Below are positions 56,759 through 64,000 of a stretch of 64,000 bases of DNA, one piece after another. The position numbers and the translations under genes are program-made. How positions within the stretch are numbered: the stretch's first letter is position 1; every line of letters begins with the position of its first letter. Source of the stretch: Dactylorhiza incarnata. Lineage: Eukaryota; Streptophyta; Magnoliopsida; Asparagales; Orchidaceae. Below the pieces are notes generated by a model. The model was not told where the DNA came from, searched no databases, and was given only the letters and a program-made list of their open reading frames with translations. The DNA is taken from assembly GCA_033032865.1 (NCBI GenBank), contig JAWHQI010000049.1:1984001-2048000 (forward strand). The letters are read 5' to 3'.

Positions 56759-56842
56759 ATGATACAAGGAAGATCTTTAGCTCTTAAATCTATCAAGAAA
56801 GCAAATACCTGGAAATTTAAAGGAAAAGTTCAAGTCATATAT

Positions 56843-57254
56843 ATGATTTCTCGAGAGATGATCATATTTCTCGAGAAATGACCTTTACTATCTCGAGAAA
56901 TGAGCAAATCCCTCGAGTAATGATATTAAAGAAATTTTTCATCAAAGTTCTCGAGAAATACTTTAACTTCTCGAGAAATACAAGTTATCTCAAGAAATGA
57001 CAATTACTTCTCGAGAAATACAAATTTTCTCAGGATCAAGATTTCTAAAGTGATGACAGTGCAATTTCTCGAGAAATACAATACATCTTGAGAAACAGAT
57101 TATGATTTCTCGAGAAATCAATTCGGCCTCTTGAGAACTAAGGATTATTTTTTGAAAACACATATTTATTCCCTGGAAGTCGAACGGTCAGGTACACGCA
57201 GAATTTTATGTCTTTTATTTTATTTACGTCAAATCAAGGTTTATATATATAAAT
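56843..57254 (+). promoter_or_regulatory. C3 internal promoter-like block: CTCGAG palindrome array and TATA box
   Basis: Nine CTCGAG-centred palindromes (mostly TTTCTCGAGAAAT) plus several decayed copies fill 56843-57140. TATATATAAATA follows at 57243-57254. The array is of the same type as the U3 array at 50070-50320 of this element. The accessory ORF begins about 200-300 bp downstream. Promoter activity is inferred from layout. Confidence 0.65.
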
Positions 57255-57448
57255 ACGATTAGTCGAAAGGATTAAAGTTCACGCAAACTCTCTCTCCGAG
57301 AAACCCTAGACCTCTCGCGACATTTCCTATCTCCTGGATTTCTTGCGACCCCTCTCATCAATCCTAATCTCCCTCGACAAGCTCTCATCTTCTTCTCGAT
57401 TCAAAGGCTCCAATTCAAAGACCTAAGATCGGCGTCGGCAACGAGATT

Positions 57449-59711
57449 GTGCGTGCAGGGCTTGGCTCAATCTCCGATGATTTTCTCAATATTTTTCATC
57501 TCCTAGATGCAGCAGGCCTCTCGTTTATATTGGAACATCCTTGTCGAGTTATGTTCAGAGAAGTGGAAGAGTTTTTCATGAATGTCAAGGTTCAGAAGGA
57601 AGGAAGACTGTTGAAATCTTTTGTAAACAATATCAAGGTAAAGATTTCCTCCAAGTTAATTTCCAAGTATCTGCATCTGCCAGTAGTAGAAAGAGAAGAT
57701 GACCTGATTGATGAAGATTGGGAAAGAACCTTATCTTTTTGTGGATTGAGTAAGACCACTAAGTCGATTTGAAGAATTCAAATGAATGCTGTTGGAAAAT
57801 TGTTGGTAGACATTGTTGCCAAAGTATTAATGTGCAAGACAGGAAGTTTGGGATATATTTCAGAAGATATTTTTAGCCTCATGTCAGCAATAGTTTGCAA
57901 GAAGCACTGTGATTGGGCTTCCATTCTCTATGTCAAGATAAAGGAAAGTCTCCTTGCTTCTAACTATGCAAGAATTCTTTCACTTTATTTGAATTAAGTT
58001 AACCCCACAGCATTTGACATGTCCAAGGGAGCAGTACTTCATCATTTAAAGAAGATAGATGTTTCCACAATACAGAGGTGGGACATCAGGAGCAAGAAGC
58101 CAATGGATGCAGGTGCATCTTCCTAGGGGAGCATGCTCTTTCTGATGATCATACTGTCACTCCAGCTCCCCTCCCTCCCCCTTCAACAAGAACCAGTTCC
58201 AACTCAGAGTACACTTCCATCTCCATTAGATCATGACATTCTTCCTGAAGATGCAATCCCCTTCACCATAGGTGATAATACTCCTATTTCACCTCCTCCA
58301 GTTATTAATTCTGAAATTTTGCTTACAGAAACAGTAGCAGAGATTGTAGAAGAAACTCTAACATACATTGAAAGAGATCTTCATGCTGAGCTCAGTCCAA
58401 GTGATCATCAGGAAGGGTCAGGGGCTGACCTAGAGTTTGCTAATGATGGTGTAGCAGATTAAGTGCAAGGGCACTCTCCTTGCCCAACAGATATTGAGGG
58501 GGAGAAGGAGTCAGTTTTGGTTGAAGGCCAGGCTGCTCTATCTGAGCATGCCAGTAAGGGAGAGGATATGGTACCATCCTCTGCCCAAAGGAAAGTAAGT
58601 TATGTTATTCTTGAAGAGATTCCAGACTGGAGGACTAGTATTCTACCTCCTCCACCTCCTTCACCTCCTGTGCATAATGCAGAATCACTTCTTGGACAGA
58701 TTGAAATAATGCTGAATAGGCAAAGGGAGAAGTTTGAAAGCTCCATTCAAGATGTGCATGCAAGGATTTCTGCTGTTGAAAAGGAGATGAGCAGAGGATT
58801 AACTGAAGTTCAAGCTAACATTGATAGTCTTCAGAAGCTTATCACTCAGGGTGGTAAAGCTATTGATCATTCTGTTCAGAGCATGGGTAAAGTTTTTGAT
58901 GAAACTTTAAAGGTTAGGAAAATTCAAGAATCTATTGAAGGGCAGGCAGAGAAAAATACATTTAAAATTATTGATGAAGTTGGTCAGTTCAAGGAATCTG
59001 TCATCCAAACCCTATCTGTAGAAGTCAGAAAGGGGGAGGATAAAATGGCAGAGCTTTTGGACTATCATGTTCATCAGCTCCAAACAAATTGGGCTGATCA
59101 GTTTGAGCAATTGAATATTGGTGTTCAGAAGCAGATTGTAGATGTCAATGCTCACACTATAAAGACTGCGATGTAGATACACAATGAGATTTTTTCTAGA
59201 TTTTTCTATACAACCTCAGTTTTCACCTAGACCTAAAGAGCAACCTGCATATGAACCTCTTGCTGACTATTCCCAGGATTGGCCTGCAGAGCAACCAGAA
59301 ATTCAGTCTAAGGTGCCAGGCTCAAGGAAGAGGAAGTATGGAGAAGGGCCATCTGCTAGTAGGTCTGTCCCTGGGTCAAGCTCTGGAAAGGCAGTTGCTA
59401 CTGAAGATGTTCCAGAGGTGTGGAGTCCAGTTTCTAAAATAATTATTCTTGACTCATTAAGGCTAGTGGATGAAGGTGGTATGAAAGTTTCAGACTACTT
59501 CAGTACAACTGAATGGAAAAATTATGAGACAAGCATGACAAAGAGAAGGATACATTACAAGACTTATGGTTATAACAATACTACAGCTCCAACCCCTCCT
59601 ACAAGATACCATCCTAAGCCATATGCTTATTTTGCAAGACAAGAACAGAAGAAAAGAAACAATGCCCGAAGAAAAGATTATGAGACCCATCAAACCTTTT
59701 TCTTAATCTGA
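57449..59711 (+). pseudogene. C3 accessory protein after pol (env position), coiled-coil, decayed
   Basis: One frame from about 57449 (now GTG; next ATG in frame at 57551) to 59176, interrupted by stops near 57770, 57995, 58124 and 58460, then a shift to 59184-59711. Rebuilt only as a list of pieces it covers about 750 codons. N-terminal part: REVEEFFMNVKVQKEGRLL and KVKISSKLISKYLHLP, resembling the putative plant transposon protein domain found in many plant retroelement accessory ORFs. Middle: acidic, Pro-rich. Then a long coiled-coil region in 58680-59170 (LNRQREKFESSIQDVHARI...). C-terminal: basic, with RKRKYG and YFARQEQKKRNNARRK. No signal peptide or membrane segment is visible, so an envelope role is not supported. 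Function unknown. Confidence 0.7.
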
Positions 59712-59889
59712 TTGTGCTATTTTTAATCCACTTAAGACAATCTTGTTTATATATATATACAATTTTTGATTTTATTGATCTATGTTGTTTCTTTATTCTT
59801 ATTCTTCTGTGATGAGTAGTTTGTATCTTTTATCATGTTGCAATTCATCTTAGTGCATAAGGTTTTGACTTCTACAAATAGGGGGAGAT
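59712..59889 (+). other. C3 3' untranslated region and polypurine tract
   Basis: AT-rich, with no ORF. It ends AAATAGGGGGAGATTG against the LTR start (59890), the same tract type as in C2. Confidence 0.85.
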
Positions 59890-61720
59890 TGTTGGGTATT
59901 GTATCCACAATAACCTTAATTTGTGGGAAGTCACCCTTGAACCAAGATTGAATTGCTAGTGTATTTGATATTGTCATTTAGTTGTGTGTTTGCAGGTTGT
60001 AAATGGCTAAGTACAAACCAATGTCAGGTTTCAATGAGTCATAAAACACAGGCCTATGCAATGTAATTCCTCATTCTGTAGACCAAGGTGTTGACTCATG
60101 TGGAATCTCTCTATTGGGGTGTACTTCTTATTCAAGCACAAAGGAAGAGCTAAGAGAAAGTTGCTGTTGTTCTTATGATATGGAAGAAACATTATTTTTC
60201 CTAAGTATTCAGTATGTTTATCGTTCGACGAATCATGTGATTTCGTCGAGCTCCATTCGACGAATTCAAGTGGTTTCGTCGAGCGTCTTTCGATGGGCTG
60301 TTATACTGAAATTCTGAGTTCGGATTTCGTCGAGCTCCATTCGACGAATTGTAGTGGTTTCGTCAATCGCAATTATAATGAAATCAAAGTGGTTTCATCG
60401 ATCACCGTTCGTCGATCGTTGTTCGACGAACTGAAGTGGTTTCGTCGATCACTGTTTTACTGAAATTGAAGTAAGTTTCGTTGATCGTCGTTCGTCGCTC
60501 GCTGTTCGACAAATTGAAGTGCTTTCTTCGAGCTCCATTCGACGAATTTTCCTCGGCCGATGAATTGGCTTTGCGCTATTTTGTTTTTCAAATTCCTTTA
60601 TCAAGAAATCAAAATAGACTCTCGAGAAATATGTCTGTCTCTCGGAAAGTCTTTCTTTTTTGCTAGTAAAGTTTTTCTAAAGGTTGTTTTTCTTGAGAAG
60701 CCAATTGTTCACGAGAAGTCCATCCATCTCTCGAGAAATCCTTTATCTCTCGAGAAGTTTATCTCTATCTCCCGAAAAATCCTTCTATGTATTTTCTCAA
60801 GTAGAAGCTGCAATTTCTCGAGAAGTTTTGTATTTCCCGAGAAATTTTGTTATCATCCTTTAAGTAACTTTCAGGCCGTTTGTCGGGACATTAATTCCTT
60901 CTGTCTGATGTGACGGCTCATATGATTTCATTTAAGGTTAATCCTACCTTAATTCATGTCGTTAAGTCTATGGCTATATAATGTTCTCTTTTAAGGATTA
61001 ATCAAGGACTCATTCATTCTATTCATTAACCCTAATTCTCTATTCGATCCAAGAAGAACGAGAAAGTGCCACCTGTCTCCATTGTTGGAGATCGATATAC
61101 TGTTCTGAATCAATTGTCTCTAGTGGATAAAAAGGTTCGATTGATCATTGCTCCATCCTCTACTGAATCTATTGGATCAAGTCGAATCGTAGAAGATCAG
61201 ATCTGAGTCATTTTCAATTCTTCCTCATCGACATCAAGTCAAAGCTTTTCAAGCCTCAAGAAGGAAGAAGATTTCTCAGGGTTTTCAGATTTGTTTATGT
61301 ATTGATAAGTATTGTATCAATCTCAATTTATATTTGGTTTACTAGAAGTTTTCTTCGAGTTATAAGAGAGGTTTGTCTCCGAGTTGTAGGAGAGGTTTGT
61401 CTCCGAGTTGTAAGAGAGATTTTCTCTGAGTTCGTAGGAGATTTATCTCCGAGATTATAGGAGTGTTGACTCCGAGATTGTAGGATCATTCTTGATCCCA
61501 TTTATAGTGAAGTAGTTAAGTCTAGCTGTGGTGCTAGATTGGCGAGGCCGGCAAGTGGAGTACCCAAGAACGGGAAACCACTATAAATTTCTTATGTCGT
61601 CTGTGATTGCGATTTGCTTTCTGTGCATTCTATTTCATCAAGTTTTTAATTCCGCAAAAGACGCAGTCATCACCTATTCACCACCCTCTAGGTGATTTAG
61701 GTTGGCAAATAGATACTTCA
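59890..61720 (+). repeat. C3 3' LTR
   Basis: 1,831 bp with the same parts as the 5' copy (TTCGTCGA array 60218-60555, CTCGAG array 60600-60845, TATA box 60975), ending AGATACTTCA before TSD GTACC (61721-61725). Confidence 0.95.
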
Positions 61721-62193
61721 GTACCTTCGATTACTACTTCACCATCTTCATGCTTTAGAACGATCCTACTTGCCGTACAGTCAACCTTTGCATGGTTCCA
61801 GTGCAGCCATGTCATGCCTAAGATCAGATCAAAGTCCTTCATCATCAAGCGTGTTGCCGGCGCTTCGAACAGTTTCCCTCCAATATCCACATTCATGTTG
61901 CACTTTGCATTTGTTAGAACTTCTGATCCATCCAGGAATATCACTCTCCTGTAGATGCCCTCGAAGTGTTGGACTTGGCACAGATCATCTACGAATTCTT
62001 CCGAGACGTACGAGTGAGTGGCACCCGTATCAAATAAAGTGTATGCGGGCTTGCCAAAGACGAGTACTATACCTGGGTGGTTTTTGTTTGTTTGGTTTAA
62101 TGCTAAGGTAAATCTAAAGTTTACTATGTACTAATGAATCATAAAACGAAAAGGCATCAAAAGTACCTGTAATGACCCTTACGGGGTCCCGAG
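61721..62193 (-). pseudogene. G3 protease, with an intron-like insertion
   Basis: On the minus strand: IVLVFGKPAYTLFDTGATHSY has the D-T-G active site. VIFLDGSEVLTNAKCNMNVDIGG and LMMKDFDLILGMTWLHWNHAKVDC follow, as in Del/Tekay proteases. Upstream, VITG is separated from IVLVFG by 94 bp (62073-62166) that start with GT and end with AG on the minus strand. Removal restores the frame. The 5' part of G3 (gag, 5' LTR) is missing: at 62194 a G3-type LTR in the opposite orientation begins. Confidence 0.85.
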
Positions 62194-62434
62194 TGTAACT
62201 TCCCCCAAACAACTAGACCCATAGAGTGGTTTTGTCATGACTAGGTCATGACAAAACCCTAGGAAGCTTGAAGAGACCACTTGGCCTTAGCTGGGAAGAA
62301 GGAAACCACAACGGTCTGTAAATAGCAATTTCCAGTTAACAAGCATAGGGTTGGACTTAAGGGCCACACCTTGAACCTTTGACCCCACCATGGAACACCT
62401 AACCCTTTGGAGGGTCCGTTAGGGCATTTAGGAC
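62194..62434 (+). repeat. Start of a second G3-type LTR, plus orientation
   Basis: TGTAACTTCCCCCAAACAAC and the following 240 bp match the start of the G3 LTR read leftward from 23174 on the minus strand (for example TTTTGTCATGACTAGGTCAT and AGGGTTGGACTT). Orientation is opposite to G3, so it belongs to another copy inserted in, or joined to, the G3 protease region. N2 interrupts it at 62435. Confidence 0.8.
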
Positions 62435-62726
62435 TGATGAGTCCCAATTATATACACATTTATGGACTCATCTGGGCCGATTATCTAGTCTATGCACTAC
62501 ACTTTAGGAATGTTTTCGTTCATATTTAATATTCCATGCTATGTGCACTTTTAGGTCTGTTTCGGTGTGCAATTGCGCTCCTTGTTATTGGGGGTAAGCA
62601 CTTGGTGCTCCCCAATCTATTTTCTATGTTTATTTGGTGTGGGAGGTATTCCCAGCTTATTTTCTTTGTATGCGGGTTACCGGATCGTCCTGTTTTCCCC
62701 AGAATTCATGTATGTGCATATCACAC

Positions 62727-63036
62727 AGTCGTGCGTTTCCTTGACGCACGGTCGGTTGCGGTCGCGCGTTTGTGTCTGGGCAGAAAATGGAGCGTCAGAG
62801 TTTACTCGTGCGTTTTTACGCACGGGCGGTTTGCCAGTGCGTGAGTAAAACGCACGGTCGACCTGTGTATTCTTGATTTGAGAGCATCATATTTTGCTCG
62901 TGCGTTTGTACGCACGGGCGGTGTAGATCGTGCGTGAGCAAAACGCACGGGCGGCGCATCATCTTCCCCAAGTCAAGTTTTATCATTTAATAACACACGG
63001 TCTGCGCACGGTCGTGCGTTCGACCGTGCGTGACCA
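62727..63036 (+). promoter_or_regulatory. N2 U3 palindrome array (GTGCGT...ACGCAC type)
   Basis: Hairpin-forming pairs such as CGTGCGTTTTTACGCACG (about 62809-62826) and CGTGCGTTTGTACGCACG (about 62899-62916), each followed by GTGCGTGAG...AAACGCACGG about 20-45 bp later. Two clear units about 90 bp apart and less regular copies at 62730 and 63005. It takes the place of the N1 array and lies upstream of the TATA-like box. Confidence 0.75.
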
Positions 63037-63663
63037 TTTTCTGACAGAATTTCTATTTAAGCCGCAGGTCTTGCCCTATTCTGGATTGATCATTTTTCCC
63101 GCTCCCAGAGCTCCAGTTCCGCGCCCTTTTCGCCGTCCATCGCCGCCCACCTTCAGGAGGTGCTCCGGGCTTGTTCTTCACGCCAATCTTGAGCCCGGAG
63201 ATCATCTCGGCCTCCTCATTCATCCTAGAGCTTCAAAGGAGATCTAGCCGCCATTATCATCAAGCAAGGGGAAGTTTGCAACCTTTACCGGATCGTGAGA
63301 TGAAGAAGACGTGCTCATTGGAGAGTCGTGACAGCTCTCTCTACCCCGGACGTAGTTGCGGACCGAGCTTGTACGAGGATTGACAACCCGGCGATTCCAA
63401 CCGTGAATGTACAACGAGCCTTGGGATTCGGTCGATTTCTTGCCTTGTTCTTCTCTTATTGATGTATATGTAGTTAGATCTAACATTATGATGAAGTAGC
63501 ACTTGACTTTATTTGCATTTCTATACATTTCATGTCTATGTGAAATACTTTACTATTTGAGTTGCTTGAGGTGCGCCCCATTCCATCCTCCATCCCACTG
63601 TCACGTTCGTGTGCCGCACTAGCAATTGCTAGTGGCGTGCTTGTCGACGAGGTGCTTGCGATC

Positions 63664-63830
63664 CTCATCCGTATGCCTACTCTTCCATCCGCCTAGCGAA
63701 GCGTGGCATAGCGGCCCGTGTAATCCATTCCGACTCCGCCGGTGCGAACCATTCCATCCGCTTGCCTACTCTTCCATCCGCCTAGCGAAGCGTGGCATAG
63801 CAGCCCGTGTAATCCACTCGCCCTACGAAG
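63664..63830 (+). repeat. Direct duplication in the N2 leader
   Basis: GCCTACTCTTCCATCCGCC with AGCGAAGCGTGGCATAGC and CCCGTGTAATCCA occurs twice about 90 bp apart (63674 and 63764). Further partial copies extend to 63960. N1 has a single version of this block. Confidence 0.8.
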
Positions 63831-64000
63831 CAGCGCGCTCAAGGCCTGCATAATTCGATTCCGCTTGCCTACTCATCCATCCGCCCTTGCGGCGCAGTCC
63901 GCTCAAGGCCTGCCTAGTCTCCATCTCGCCAAGCGAAGCATTGCATAGCGGCATTGCATAGGAGTAGTGTAATATTTTCTCTTTATTTTCCACAAACCAA

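Larger units (their letters stand above)
49361..61720 (+). mobile_element. C3: SIRE-like copia element with a downstream accessory ORF
   Basis: 12,360 bp with LTRs of 1,830 and 1,831 bp, initiator-Met primer-binding site, gag-pol in copia order, a CTCGAG palindrome array with TATA box after pol, a decayed accessory ORF and a GGGGGAGATTG polypurine tract. All genes carry stops or shifts, so this copy is dead. The LTRs differ at many positions, so it is older than N1 and C1. TSD GTACC is perfect. Confidence 0.95.
62435..64000 (+). repeat. N2 LTR: divergent relative of the N1 LTR, runs off the window
   Basis: Starts TGATGAGTCCCAATTATA and shares three blocks with N1: the first 130 bp, the region after the TATA box (GTGACAGCTCTCTCTACCCC, GATTGACAACCCGG) and the palindrome block near 63617. 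Between them it has its own palindrome array and a TATA-like box at about 63055. Whether an internal region follows is not visible. The TSD cannot be checked. Confidence 0.85.

Noticed and set aside
56843..57140. Heat-shock element reading of TTTCTCGAGAAA
   Set aside because: The GAA and TTC modules are separated by four bases instead of two, so it is not a canonical heat-shock element.
57449..59711. Envelope gene for the C3 downstream ORF
   Set aside because: No signal peptide, cleavage site or membrane helix is visible; a coiled-coil accessory protein describes it better.

Overview
The window is plant nuclear DNA made almost entirely of nested LTR retrotransposons. The evidence is Ty1/copia and Ty3/gypsy polyprotein domains, initiator-Met and Asp tRNA primer-binding sites, TG...CA LTR ends with 5-bp target-site duplications (TSDs), a chromodomain integrase and an ATHILA-ORF1-like protein. 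I see no convincing host gene, rRNA, tRNA or CRISPR array. The species cannot be named; a large, transposon-rich plant genome is the natural inference. Element names used here: G1-G3 (Ty3/gypsy), C1-C3 (Ty1/copia), T1 (gag-only copia derivative), N1 and N2 (Athila-like elements with palindrome-rich LTRs).

Left part (1-18154). G1 is an old, deleted minus-strand gypsy element (1-3309 and 11298 to about 13104). C1, a copia element with flanking CAACC repeats, lies inside the G1 protease codons (3310-11297). A second fragment of the G1 3' end (about 13105-13228) is fused to a 5'-truncated plus-strand chromovirus, G2 (13229 to about 16254). Then come about 1.5 kb of unrecognised DNA and a long CA/CG microsatellite.

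Right part (18155-64000). G3 is a minus-strand chromodomain gypsy element with an LTR of about 5 kb (18155-23174). Its pol is split into three pieces: RNase H-integrase 23271-25232, RT 48276-49360 and protease 61721-62193. Two SIRE-like copia elements did this: C2 (25233-48275, minus, TSD GGGGG) and C3 (49361-61720, plus, TSD GTACC). C2 was itself hit twice: N1 (26900-34921, TSD TGATC) sits in its LTR and T1 (37047-42440, TSD GCTTG) in its RT. At the right end a fragment of a G3-type LTR (62194-62434, plus) is interrupted by N2, whose LTR runs off the window.

The most interesting signal is regulatory. In N1 and in C3 the palindrome arrays of the LTR U3 region, upstream of a TATA box, are repeated inside the element upstream of a second TATA box and directly before a downstream accessory ORF. 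This looks like an internal promoter copied from, or convergent with, the LTR promoter. N2 keeps the N1 LTR skeleton but has a different palindrome array in the same place. Four copia families (C1, C2, C3, T1) share TTCGTCGA/TCGACGAA-type arrays in their LTRs. N1 seems the youngest insertion: its LTRs are nearly identical by eye and both ORFs are open. It is the best candidate for a little-described, possibly still mobile system.
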